A stretch of 64,000 bases of DNA, from the NCBI RefSeq assembly GCF_046233715.1, contig NZ_JBJNRJ010000002.1, positions 1 through 64,000 of the forward strand. The letters run 5' to 3'. This stretch comes from Trujillonella humicola. GTDB taxonomy: Bacteria > Actinomycetota > Actinomycetes > Mycobacteriales > Geodermatophilaceae. Under the pieces are notes generated by a model. The model had not been told where the DNA came from. It did not search any database and worked only from the letters and a program-made list of their open reading frames with translations. The position numbers and the translations under genes are program-made. Below are positions 8,102 through 15,573 of this stretch, piece by piece. How positions within the stretch are numbered: position 1 is the first letter of the stretch; each line of letters starts with the position of its first letter.

Positions 8102-8907
8102 GCCGGACCGGGGTGGCGCTGGTCGGGGGCGGGAAGATGGGCGAGGCGCTGCTGTCCGGCCTGGTCCGCCGGCGCGGGCCCGCGGGCATCGTCGTCTGCG
8201 AGCGGCACGAGGAGCGGGCCGCGGAGCTCACCGCGCGCTACGGCGTCTCCGTGCTCGGCCTGGCCGAGGCCGCGGACACGGCGCGGGTGCTGGTGCTGGC
8301 CGTCAAGCCGCAGGACGTCGACACGCTGCTGGGCGCGCTCGCCGGGGCGGTGGACGACGGCCACCTCGTCGTCTCGATCGCCGCCGGCGTGCCGACCGCG
8401 CGGATCGAGGCCGCGCTGCCCGCCGGCGTGCCGGTCGTGCGGGTCATGCCCAACACCCCGGCCCTCGTCGACGAGGGGATGAGCGTGCTCTCCGCGGGCG
8501 CGCACGCCGGGGAGGAGCACCTGGACGAGGCCGAGGAGCTGCTCGCCGCCGTGGGCCGGGTGCTCCGGGTGCCCGAAGCGCAGCAGGACGCGGTGACGGC
8601 GCTGTCGGGCAGCGGGCCGGCCTACTTCTTCTACGTCGTCGAGGCGCTGGTCGAGGCAGGCATCCTGCTCGGCCTCCCCCGGGCGACCGCCGCGGACCTC
8701 GTGGTGCAGACGGCGCTGGGGGCGTCGGTGATGATGCGCGACACCGGGGAGCACCCGGTGCAGCTCCGGGAGGCGGTCACCAGCCCCGGGGGGACGACGA
8801 TCGCCGCGATCCGCGAGCTGGAGCGGCACGGCGTCCGCTCGGCGCTGATCGCCGCGGTCGAGGCCGCGCACGCGCGCTCGCTGGAGCTGGGCGTCGCAAC
8901 CGGCTGA
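8098..8907 (+). CDS. proC: Pyrroline-5-carboxylate reductase
   Basis: 269 residues, full length. It catalyses the last step of proline synthesis, reducing 1-pyrroline-5-carboxylate with NAD(P)H. The N-terminal Rossmann motif VALVGGGKMGEALL is at 6-19, VKPQDVDTLL marks the cofactor domain, VMPNTPALVDEG is family-typical, and the C-terminal dimer domain carries ALSGSGPAYFFYVVEAL and SPGGTTIAAI. The ATG overlaps the upstream stop (ATGA). M. tuberculosis Rv0500 occupies the same place in its gene order. No tight hairpin is obvious after the stop. Confidence 0.96.
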   Translation: MSRTGVALVGGGKMGEALLSGLVRRRGPAGIVVCERHEERAAELTARYGVSVLGLAEAADTARVLVLAVKPQDVDTLLGALAGAVDDGHLVVSIAAGVPTARIEAALPAGVPVVRVMPNTPALVDEGMSVLSAGAHAGEEHLDEAEELLAAVGRVLRVPEAQQDAVTALSGSGPAYFFYVVEALVEAGILLGLPRATAADLVVQTALGASVMMRDTGEHPVQLREAVTSPGGTTIAAIRELERHGVRSALIAAVEAAHARSLELGVATG

Positions 8908-9158
8908 CGCTACCGGGTCCGGTCCGGAGGGTGGGGATGTCCGCGGAGCGGGTCGGGGCGTGTCGCGTGCGACGCGCCCGGGCACATGTCGACAGGGCTA
9001 CATAGGTGTAGTTCTGCCGAGGACGGACCGGTCCGCATGTCCGTTTCATACGTCGCATCCGTAACGCGGGCCCCCCTACTCTCTGTGTCAGCACGTGCGT
9101 GTCCCGTAGCCGGTGGGGAAGCCGGCGCCCGACTCGTGCTAGTCCGGAGACGACTGAC

Positions 9159-9512
9159 ATGACCATGCCCCAGCGCCACGCCCCCCAGCAGCACGCGCAG
9201 TACGCCCGTCCGGGCGTGCCCGCCCCGCGGCCGGTCGGTCGCCCCGTCTCGGCCGCCACCATGGCCCGTCCCGTCGGCCCCCAGCACCCGGCCGCCATGC
9301 CCGTCGGCCGCCCGGCCGTCCCCGCGCCCCGCGCCTCGGTCACCTTCCTGACCGTCGCGGAGGTCGCCAGCATGATGCGCGTCTCGAAGATGACCGTGTA
9401 CCGCCTCGTCCACGCCGGCGAGCTGTCCGCCGTCCGCGTCGGCCGGTCCTTCCGCGTCCCGGAGCGCGCCGTGCAGGACTACCTGCGCGACGCCTACACC
9501 GACATCGCCTGA
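9159..9512 (+). CDS. Excisionase/MerR-type HTH protein, BdtA/Rv0500A-like
   Basis: 117 residues. The first 58 are Pro/Ala/Met/Gln-rich and probably flexible. Residues about 60-112 form one DNA-binding domain (FLTVAEVASMMRVSKMTVYR, then LVHAGELSAVRVGRSFRVPE) of the HTH_17 excisionase type, the core typical of actinobacterial proteins encoded next to bS22. In S. coelicolor the gene at this place is bdtA (SCO3328), linked to BldN. I recall that and did not verify it. The start has a GGAG-type ribosome-binding site (CCGGAGACG). It sits alone after a 251-nt promoter region. Role: probably a small regulator, not phage excision. Confidence 0.85.
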   Translation: MTMPQRHAPQQHAQYARPGVPAPRPVGRPVSAATMARPVGPQHPAAMPVGRPAVPAPRASVTFLTVAEVASMMRVSKMTVYRLVHAGELSAVRVGRSFRVPERAVQDYLRDAYTDIA

Positions 9513-9519
9513 TCGAGGA

Positions 9520-9569
9520 CCCTGCTGCCCCACGCCACGCTCCGCGCGGCGCGGGTCCCTGCAGCAGGG
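9520..9569 (+). promoter_or_regulatory. Two mutually exclusive stems between HTH and bS22 genes
   Basis: CCCTGCTGC (9520-9528) can pair with GCAGCAGGG (9561-9569), while the overlapping GGACCC (9517-9522) can instead pair with GGGTCC (9553-9558). Both use the same 5' bases, so only one forms at a time. It lies directly after the HTH gene and about 210 nt before bS22. It may be a terminator or a folding switch. There is no T-tract. The rest of 9570-9779 shows nothing else I recognise. Confidence 0.35.
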
Positions 9570-9779
9570 CCGAGGGGCGGCGGTCGGTCAGCCGCCTCGC
9601 CTCTCGAACGGGGTGTCTCCGGCTCCCGCGGCAGCGTCGCCGCGAGGGTGCCGGGTACGCTCGACGGGATGTGACCGGTGGGCCGCCCCCCGGGCGCACA
9701 CGAGCTGCTCACCCCGCGCGGTGCCCCTCGGCCTCCCGGCCGGCGGACGGCGCCGCGCCCGCGACCGTCGGGAGTACCC

Positions 9780-9878
9780 ATGGGTTCCGTGATCAAGAAG
9801 CGCCGCAAGCGGATGGCGAAGAAGAAGCACCGCAAGCTCCTCAAGAAGACGCGCGTGCAGCGTCGCAACAAGAAGTGA
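9780..9878 (+). CDS. Small ribosomal subunit protein bS22 (AURKAIP1/COX24 domain)
   Basis: 32 residues, MGSVIKKRRKRMAKKK then HRKLLKKTRVQRRNKK, nearly all basic. This matches the 33-residue actinobacterial peptide found in mycobacterial ribosome structures as bS22 (Rv0500B in M. tuberculosis), annotated as AURKAIP1/COX24 domain. It binds rRNA of the 30S subunit near the decoding region. CGGGAG at 9769-9774 is the ribosome-binding site. The short length is normal for the family. The epimerase gene follows 10 nt downstream. Confidence 0.93.
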   Translation: MGSVIKKRRKRMAKKKHRKLLKKTRVQRRNKK

Positions 9879-9888
9879 GCTGACGCTC

Positions 9889-10995
9889 GTGCCGCCCGCG
9901 GTCGTGCTGGTCACCGGTGTGAGCCGGTGGCTCGGCGGCGCGCTGGCGGCCGAGCTCGCCCACGACCCCGCCATCGGCCGGGTCATCGGCGTGGACACCG
10001 TCCCGCCGTCGGCGGAGATGCTGCGCCGGCTGGGCCGCACCGAGTTCGTGCGGGCCGACATCCGCAACCCGCTGATCGGCAAGGTCATCGCCACGGCCGG
10101 TGTCGACACGGTCGTGCACATGAACATCAGCTCCACCCCGGCCGGGTCCGGGGGGCGCGGGCCGATGAAGGAACTCAACGTCATCGGCACCATGCAGCTG
10201 CTGGCCGCCTGCCAACGCGCGCCGTCCGTGCAGCGGCTGGTCCTGAAGTCCACCAGCGCCGTCTACGGTGCCTCCCCGCGCGACCCCGCCGTCTTCACCG
10301 AGGCGATGCAGGCCCGGCGGGTGCCCTCCGGGGGCTTCGCCCGGGACAGCCTCGACATCGAGGGCTACGTGCGCTCCTTCGCGCGGCGTCGTCCCGACGT
10401 CGGCGTCGCCGTCCTGCGCTTCACCAATTTCATCGGGCCGCGGATCGACTCCCTGCTGACCGGCTTCCTGCGGATGCCGGTCGTGCCCACGGCGCTGGGC
10501 TACGACGCGCGCGTGCAGCTCCTCCACGAGGACGACGCCCTCGCGGTGCTCACCCGCGCCACCACCGGCGACTTCACCGGGACCGTGAACGTCGGCGGGG
10601 CGGGGACGATGCTGCTGTCGCAGGTCATCCGCCGGCTGGGCCGGCTGCAGGTGCCGCTGCCCTCGCCCACCCTGGGCTCCCTCGGCCGGCTGACCCGCCG
10701 GTTCGGGTTCATCGACTACTCCCCCGAGCAGATGCGCTTCCTCAACTTCGGCCGCGTCGTCGACACCACCGTCCTGCGCACCCGGTTCGGCTACGCGCCG
10801 CGCTACAGCACGGCCGAGGCGCTGGCCGACTACGCCCGCACGGTGCCGCCCGTCGTCCCGCCCGAGATCATCGGCTCGGTGGCCGGTCGCGTGGAACACC
10901 TCGTGGGCCGGGTGGGCTCGACCGCCGCGGCGGTGGGGGAGCGGCTGCGTCCGGCCCCGCCCGCTCCCGGGCTGCGGGCGGTGCGCGATGCCTGA
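9889..10995 (+). CDS. NAD-dependent epimerase/dehydratase (extended SDR), GalE2-like
   Basis: 368 residues from GTG at 9889. The N-terminal Rossmann turn VLVTGVSRWLGGALAAEL (about 5-22) replaces the usual TGxxGxxG with TGVSRWLGG. ADIRNPLIGKV and LKSTSAVYGASPRD follow where nucleotide-sugar epimerases place cofactor and catalytic segments, and VAVLRFTNFIGPRID is family-typical. It parallels Rv0501 (galE2) by position. Substrate not determined. It overlaps the acyltransferase gene by 8 nt, suggesting the two work on the same envelope lipid or glycolipid. Confidence 0.85.
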   Translation: MPPAVVLVTGVSRWLGGALAAELAHDPAIGRVIGVDTVPPSAEMLRRLGRTEFVRADIRNPLIGKVIATAGVDTVVHMNISSTPAGSGGRGPMKELNVIGTMQLLAACQRAPSVQRLVLKSTSAVYGASPRDPAVFTEAMQARRVPSGGFARDSLDIEGYVRSFARRRPDVGVAVLRFTNFIGPRIDSLLTGFLRMPVVPTALGYDARVQLLHEDDALAVLTRATTGDFTGTVNVGGAGTMLLSQVIRRLGRLQVPLPSPTLGSLGRLTRRFGFIDYSPEQMRFLNFGRVVDTTVLRTRFGYAPRYSTAEALADYARTVPPVVPPEIIGSVAGRVEHLVGRVGSTAAAVGERLRPAPPAPGLRAVRDA

Positions 10996-11893
10996 GGCCC
11001 GCGTGATCCCGCTGCGGCCCGACGACGACGAGCCGCACGCGCCGCCGCCCTCGGCCACGAGCTGGGACGAGCAGCTCACCGAGGCCCTGGAGTTCCTCCG
11101 CCGCCGGCTGACCGGGGACTACGGCACCGACGAGTTCGGCTTCGATCCCGACCTCACCGACCACGTCCTGCTGCCGATGCTGCGGCCGTTGTTCACCCGC
11201 TGGTTCCGGGTGGAGACCCACGGGGTCGAGAACGTGCCCGACACCGGTGGTGCCCTGATCGTGGCCAACCACTCCGGCACGCTGCCGGTCGACGCGCTCA
11301 TGACCACCGTCGCCCTGCACGACGACCACCCCGCCGAGCGCCGGTTCCGGCTGCTGGGTGCCGACCTCGTGTTCGAGCTGCCCTTCATCGGTGCGATGGC
11401 GCGCAAGTTCGGTGCCACCCTGGCCTGCAGCGAGGACGCCGAGCGGTTGCTCACCGGCGGCGAGCTGGTCGGGGTCTTCCCCGAGGGGTTCAAGGGCATC
11501 GGCAAGCCGTTCCGCGAGCGGTACACGCTGCAGCGGTTCGGCCGGGGCGGTTTCGTCACAGCGGCTCTGCGCACCGGGGCGCCCATCGTCCCCTGCGCGA
11601 TCGTCGGGGCCGAGGAGATCTACCCGATGATCGGCAACGCGAAGACCGCCGCCCGCCTGTTCGGTCTGCCCTACCTGCCGATCACCCCCACCTTCCCGCT
11701 GCTCGGCCCGCTGGGGCTGGTGCCGTTGCCGTCGAAGTGGCTGATCGCCTTCGGGGAGCCGATCGAGACGGCGTCCTACGGCCCGGCCGCCGCCGAGGAC
11801 CCGATGCTCGTGTTCAACCTCACCGACCAGGTGCGCGAGACCATCCAGCAGTCCCTCTACCAGCTCCTGCTCAAGCGCCCGTCGGTGTTCTGA
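10988..11893 (+). CDS. PlsC-type 1-acylglycerol-3-phosphate acyltransferase-like protein
   Basis: 301 residues. The acyltransferase block has NHSGTLPVD at 94-102 (a longer His-to-Asp spacing typical of this actinobacterial subgroup rather than the strict HX4D), VFPEGFKGIGK near 160 and GAPIVPCAIVGAEE near 200, all in the usual order. No transmembrane helix is clear, so it is probably membrane-peripheral. The equivalent in M. tuberculosis is Rv0502. Likely role: transfer of an acyl chain in phospholipid or envelope lipid synthesis. It overlaps the epimerase and is followed by a hairpin-bearing repeat. Confidence 0.87.
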   Translation: MPEARVIPLRPDDDEPHAPPPSATSWDEQLTEALEFLRRRLTGDYGTDEFGFDPDLTDHVLLPMLRPLFTRWFRVETHGVENVPDTGGALIVANHSGTLPVDALMTTVALHDDHPAERRFRLLGADLVFELPFIGAMARKFGATLACSEDAERLLTGGELVGVFPEGFKGIGKPFRERYTLQRFGRGGFVTAALRTGAPIVPCAIVGAEEIYPMIGNAKTAARLFGLPYLPITPTFPLLGPLGLVPLPSKWLIAFGEPIETASYGPAAAEDPMLVFNLTDQVRETIQQSLYQLLLKRPSVF

Positions 11894-11900
11894 GGGAGGG

Positions 11901-12000
11901 ACGGCGGCGGCCCGGCGGCGTCCGGCCGGGGCGTTGGCCCCGGCCCGGCCACGCGGCGGGGTGGAGTGGCCGCCGGGGGGACATCGCTGCGCGCAGGCCC
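11901..12000. repeat. Intergenic direct repeat, copy 1 (63 bp + 18 bp)
   Basis: Bases 11901-11963 are repeated exactly at 12077-12139, and 11983-12000 recur at 12141-12158. In copy 1 the two parts are separated by 19 extra bases. Each copy includes a strong hairpin. The gap between the convergent acyltransferase and HAD genes is made almost entirely of these two copies. Confidence 0.8.
11924..11945. terminator. Hairpin in repeat copy 1
   Basis: GGCCGGGGC and GCCCCGGCC (9 bp) around the loop GTTG, 31 nt after the acyltransferase stop. A likely intrinsic-type terminator without a T-tract, as usual in actinobacteria. Confidence 0.6.
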
Positions 12001-12076
12001 GGCCCGCCCCGGGCGGTCGTGCAGTTCTCCACGTCATCGCGGCGTCGTGAGGTGGACGGGTGCACACCGGTGCTGC

Positions 12077-12158
12077 ACGGCGGCGGCCCGGCGGCGTCCG
12101 GCCGGGGCGTTGGCCCCGGCCCGGCCACGCGGCGGGGTGCATCGCTGCGCGCAGGCCC
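12077..12158. repeat. Intergenic direct repeat, copy 2
   Basis: Second copy of the unit at 11901, identical over 63 bp and then over 18 bp. Its hairpin at 12100-12121 lies 45 nt beyond the stop of the minus-strand HAD gene and would serve that gene as a terminator. Confidence 0.8.
12100..12121. terminator. Hairpin in repeat copy 2
   Basis: Same 9-bp stem and GTTG loop as in copy 1, now placed behind the HAD-IB gene read on the minus strand. Confidence 0.55.
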
Positions 12159-12165
12159 CCCCTCG

Positions 12166-13122
12166 TCAGAACAGCTTGGCGAGCAGGCGGCGGGGGACGG
12201 GCGGGGGCGGCAGCTCGATCACCGGCTGCCGGCGCCGGCGGATCGCCACGGTGCCGCCGACGACGCCGCCGGAGATCGCGGCCGCGGCCAGCGTGGGGAT
12301 GCCGATCATGGCCGCCTTCCGGCCGGTCCGGAAGTCGCGGACCTGCCAGCCGCGCGACCGCGCCACCGCACGCAGCTCGGTGTCGGGATTCACGGCGACG
12401 GCCGTCCCGGTGAGGGTGAGCATCGGCAGGTCGTTGGAGGAATCGCTGTAGGCCGTGCAGCGGGAGAGGTCCAGCCCCTCCCGCGCGGCCAGCGCGCGGA
12501 CCGCCTCGGCCTTGGCCTCGCCGTGCATCAGCTCGCCGACCAGGCGGCCGGTGTACGCACCGTCGCGGACCTCGGCGACGGTGCCGAGCGCGCCGGTGAG
12601 CCCCAGCCGGCGGGCGATGATCCGCGCCAGCTCGACCGGGGTGGCGGTGACCAGCCAGACCCGCTGGCCGGCGTCCAGGTGCTGCTGGGCGAGCACCCTC
12701 GTGCCCGCCCAGATGCGGTCGGCCATCAGCTCGTCGTAGATCTCCTCGCCGGCCTCGACGATCTCGCTGACCCGCCGGCCGGCGACGAAGGCCAGCGCGT
12801 TCTCCCGGATGGTGTGCATGTCGTCGGCGCTCTCGTTGCCGGCCATCCGGAACTTGGCCTGCTGCCAGGCGAAGCGGGCCAGGTCGCGGGCGGTGAAGTA
12901 CTTGCGCGCGGCCAGCCCCCGGGCGAACCAGAACAGCGACGCGCCCATCATCATCGTGTTGTCGACGTCGAAGAACGCGGCGGACGTGGGGTCGGGGACG
13001 ACGGCCGGCGGCGGCTGCACCTCTGCGGCGGCTGCCGAGGCGGCCCCGGCGACCGACGCCCGCGTCGCCTCGCCCCCGGGCGGCTCCGGTGCCCGTCGGC
13101 CGCGGAAGGGCAGGACCGGCAC
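12166..13122 (-). CDS. HAD-IB family phosphatase, SerB1-like
   Basis: 318 residues from GTG at 13122, which has an AGGAGG ribosome-binding site 6 nt upstream. HAD motif I is FFDVDNTMM (Asp52, Asp54), motif II WLVTATPVEL, the conserved Lys lies in GEAKAEAVRAL, and motif III is YSDSSNDLPML. Residues 1-45 are a flexible Ala/Pro-rich leader. A hydrophobic C-terminal stretch (MIGIPTLAAAAISGG) may anchor it in the membrane. M. tuberculosis Rv0505c (serB1) sits in the same neighbourhood. Phosphoserine is one possible substrate, but small phosphorylated lipids or sugars are equally plausible. Confidence 0.87.
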   Translation of the reverse strand: MPVLPFRGRRAPEPPGGEATRASVAGAASAAAAEVQPPPAVVPDPTSAAFFDVDNTMMMGASLFWFARGLAARKYFTARDLARFAWQQAKFRMAGNESADDMHTIRENALAFVAGRRVSEIVEAGEEIYDELMADRIWAGTRVLAQQHLDAGQRVWLVTATPVELARIIARRLGLTGALGTVAEVRDGAYTGRLVGELMHGEAKAEAVRALAAREGLDLSRCTAYSDSSNDLPMLTLTGTAVAVNPDTELRAVARSRGWQVRDFRTGRKAAMIGIPTLAAAAISGGVVGGTVAIRRRRQPVIELPPPPVPRRLLAKLF

Positions 13123-13141
13123 AGGCGACCTCCTCGGTTCC

Positions 13142-13159
13142 GAGCCCGCCGGCGGGCTC
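13142..13159. terminator. 18-bp perfect palindrome after the rsbN-like gene
   Basis: GAGCCCGCC followed directly by GGCGGGCTC, between the end of the DUF5667 gene and the start of the HAD gene on the same strand. A hairpin with a 4-nt loop and 7-bp stem is possible. Likely ends the bldN-rsbN transcript. Confidence 0.5.
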
Positions 13160-13204
13160 TCCCCTCGCGACCCTAGTGAGCCGCGGGCCGCCCCGTGCAC
13201 GCGG

Positions 13205-14386
13205 TCAGCAGATGAGCGGCCAGACGCACACGGGCAGCGGGGTGTCCAGCAGCGGGGGCGGCGAGGAGGGGGTCGGGGACGGCCCGCCGGGCGCCCCGGG
13301 CACCGGCGGGAGCGGGAGGGGCCCTCCTCCGGGGCCGGGCAGCGGCGCCGGCGGGACCGCCGGGACCGCTCCGGTCGACGGCGCACCGGTCCCCGGGCCC
13401 CCACCCGAGCCGCTCCCGGAGCCGGGGCCGGCGCCCCCGCCCGGTGTCCCGGCCGTTCCGCCACCGGGCTGCGGCACCGGCGTCTGCTGCGGAGGAGCCG
13501 GCGCCGCCGGGGCGTCGCTCCCGGGCGCGTCCGGTCCGGCCGCCGGCGCGCCCCCGGCCGGCGGCGGCGCGGCCGGATCGGGAGCGGTGCAGATGCCCGG
13601 GACGGGGCCGAGGGCGTCTCGGCCCGCGGCCGGGGGGACCGTCGGGCAGCTGAGCGAGGCCTGCACGGCCGCGGCGCGGGCCTGCACGGCGTCGAGCAGC
13701 TCCTGCGACGCCTCGGCCGCCCCCGCCGTCACCGTCGGCAGTTCCGGCCGGAGCCCGGCCAGCCCGGCGGACTGCCGCTGGCTCCAGGCGGCCAGCCGGT
13801 CCGCCGGTGCCGGGTCCCCGTCCACGACGGCCGCGCCGACCAGCAGGGCAGCACCCTCGGTCGTCTGCGCGTCCATCGTCGAGAGCGTCTGCACCACCAG
13901 CTCCGGGTCGTCCTGCGCCGCGGCCAGCTCGTCGAGGCGGGTGCTCGCGAACTGCAGCAGGGTCAGCCCGCGGTCGTCGCCGGCGAGGGCCAGCTGGGTC
14001 TGCTCGGTGCCGCGCTTGACGTCGTAGAGCAGGTCGCCGGGCCGGGCATCGGCCGACAGGGCCACGAGGGTCCCCAGCGCGCTGACCGCGAGGGCCGCAC
14101 CGGCCAGCCCGGCGGTGACGCGGGTGCGCCACCGGGACGGCGGGCCGTCGCCGGCACGGGCGCGCAGCAGGCGGCGGGCGAGGCCCGGCCGGGGCGGCTC
14201 GGGGGAGCGGACCGCCGCCATCGCGACCAGCCGGGCACGGGAGGCGGCGCGGAAGTCGGGCGCGGGCTCGTCGTCGAGGACGGTGGCCAGCCGGTGCAGC
14301 CCGGCGACGACCGCGTCCTCCCGGTCGCGCACGCCGGCAGCACGGCCGCGCGCGACCGGAGGCCGGGCGCCGTCCTCGGTCGTCAT
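13205..14386 (-). CDS. DUF5667 membrane protein, probable anti-sigma factor (RsbN-like)
   Basis: 393 residues. The cytoplasmic part 1-88 carries PAPDFRAASRARLVAMAAVR (41-60), residues 89-111 form one membrane segment (TAGLAGAALAVSALGTLVAL), and the outside part starts with ARPGDLLYDVKRGTEQTQLAL (DUF5667). From about 255 to the end it is extremely Pro/Gly-rich with four cysteines overall, closing in LPVCVWPLIC. In Streptomyces the gene behind bldN encodes the membrane anti-sigma factor RsbN, and position plus topology make this its counterpart (inference). A 43-codon ORF bridges the 124-nt gap from bldN. Confidence 0.8.
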   Translation of the reverse strand: MTTEDGARPPVARGRAAGVRDREDAVVAGLHRLATVLDDEPAPDFRAASRARLVAMAAVRSPEPPRPGLARRLLRARAGDGPPSRWRTRVTAGLAGAALAVSALGTLVALSADARPGDLLYDVKRGTEQTQLALAGDDRGLTLLQFASTRLDELAAAQDDPELVVQTLSTMDAQTTEGAALLVGAAVVDGDPAPADRLAAWSQRQSAGLAGLRPELPTVTAGAAEASQELLDAVQARAAAVQASLSCPTVPPAAGRDALGPVPGICTAPDPAAPPPAGGAPAAGPDAPGSDAPAAPAPPQQTPVPQPGGGTAGTPGGGAGPGSGSGSGGGPGTGAPSTGAVPAVPPAPLPGPGGGPLPLPPVPGAPGGPSPTPSSPPPLLDTPLPVCVWPLIC

Positions 14387-14514
14387 CGCCGTCCTCCGGT
14401 CGGTGCGGGACGCGTCCGGCCGCTCCGGACGTGCACCCGCACGGCCAACGACGTCCCTCCGGCGGCGGTTACGGGGTACCCGTGGGTAACCGGCAGGTCC
14501 GCCCGCGGGGTCAT
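14383..14514 (-). CDS. Bridging small ORF between bldN and rsbN-like genes
   Basis: 43 codons. Its ATG overlaps the bldN stop (ATGA) and its TGA overlaps the rsbN start (ATGA), with no stop between. The peptide (MTPRADLPVTHGYPV...) has no recognisable domain. It may serve translational coupling rather than encode a functional protein. One of six such bridges in the window. Chance cannot be excluded for a single case. Confidence 0.35.
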   Translation of the reverse strand: MTPRADLPVTHGYPVTAAGGTSLAVRVHVRSGRTRPAPTGGRR

Positions 14515-15371
14515 CGGAGGCCCTCCGGCAGGAGCGCGGCCAGCCGGCGCACCGCGCGGTGCTGCAGCGCCTTGACGGCGCCGTCCTTCTTGCCCATGAC
14601 CGCCGCCGTCTCGGCCACCGACAGGCCCTGCAGGAAGCGCAGCGAGATGCACTCCTGCTGCTCGCTGTTGAGCTGGCGGACGCAGGCCAGCACCTGCTCG
14701 TGGGTCAGCCGGGAGACCACCGAGTCCTCCGGGCCCTCCGTGCCGCGGTCGGCGTCGCGCATGTCGGCGGTGGTGACCTCGAGCCGGTAGCGGCTGCTCT
14801 TCACGTGGTCGCGGACGATGTTGCGGGCGATCGTCACCAGCCAGGCGCCCACGTCGCGGCCCTGGAAGGACAGCGAGTCGATGCGGCGCAGTGCGCGGAC
14901 GAAGGTCTCGCTGGTGAAGTCCTCGGCCAGCGCGCGGTCGCCGACGCGGTGGTACAGGTAGCGATACACCATCGTGACGTAGTGGTCGTACAGCTCCCCG
15001 AAGGCCTCGGCGTCGCCGCGCTGGGCCCGGGCGACGAGGGCCCAGACGTCGACCCGGTCGTCGGGGAGGGTCTCCCCGAGAGCGGCGACCTCGGCGACGA
15101 GCGCGGCGTCCTCCGGATCGGCATCCGGTGCCAGCGCCAGGTCGTCGGTCGTGGCGGGCCCGGCCTCCGGCTGCGACGGGGCCGGCCGGGGACCCGGCCG
15201 GGGACCCGGTCGCGGGGCCGGCCGCAGCGGGGCGACCGCGTCGGGCAGCCGGGCCGGCGCCGCGTCCCGCGGGTACGGCGTCGGGCGTGGCCGGCGCGGC
15301 GCCGGAGGCAGCCCGGCGGACCCCTCCGGGACGGCGGCGGACCGCTCGTCCACGGGGCGCGGCGGGGCCAT
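14511..15371 (-). CDS. bldN: ECF sigma factor of the BldN type
   Basis: 286 residues from ATG at 15371 (GAGGAGG upstream). Residues 1-108 are a Pro/Arg-rich extension, residues about 117-185 sigma region 2 (AFGELYDHYVTMVYRYLYHR) and about 225-282 region 4 (LNSEQQECISLRFLQGLSVA). The region around GAWLVTIARN, KSSRYRLEVTTADM and ETAAVMGKKDGAVKALQ is nearly the S. coelicolor BldN sequence as I remember it. BldN is made as a pro-sigma with an N-terminal extension that is removed, so the long leader here may also be a pro-sequence. It controls differentiation genes in Streptomyces. A GTG further upstream could add about 35 residues. Confidence 0.85.
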   Translation of the reverse strand: MAPPRPVDERSAAVPEGSAGLPPAPRRPRPTPYPRDAAPARLPDAVAPLRPAPRPGPRPGPRPAPSQPEAGPATTDDLALAPDADPEDAALVAEVAALGETLPDDRVDVWALVARAQRGDAEAFGELYDHYVTMVYRYLYHRVGDRALAEDFTSETFVRALRRIDSLSFQGRDVGAWLVTIARNIVRDHVKSSRYRLEVTTADMRDADRGTEGPEDSVVSRLTHEQVLACVRQLNSEQQECISLRFLQGLSVAETAAVMGKKDGAVKALQHRAVRRLAALLPEGLR

Positions 15372-15573
15372 GCGGGCGTCGACCTCCTCGTGGGCCCGCG
15401 GACCCGGGACCGGGGTTCGGCTGCGCGCACGCGTGCGCCGGGAGCGGCGGGCGCGTGCGGTGCTCGTCACATGGTGACAACATCGCGAGAACCCGTCCAC
15501 GCGACCCCGGCGGCCACCCCTCACGGGTGACCCCCGCGGGTGGCACCACCGCGCCCGTCGGAGGAGATGCCGA

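Noticed and set aside
9060..9087. CGTAAC ahead of the BdtA-like gene as a BldN promoter
   Set aside because: The -35-like CGTAAC is present, but no CGTTGA-type -10 lies 15-16 nt further on, so the match is incomplete.
9159..9512. HTH protein as evidence of a prophage or integrated element (excisionase)
   Set aside because: No integrase or phage genes nearby, and the same protein sits beside bS22 in many actinobacterial core genomes.
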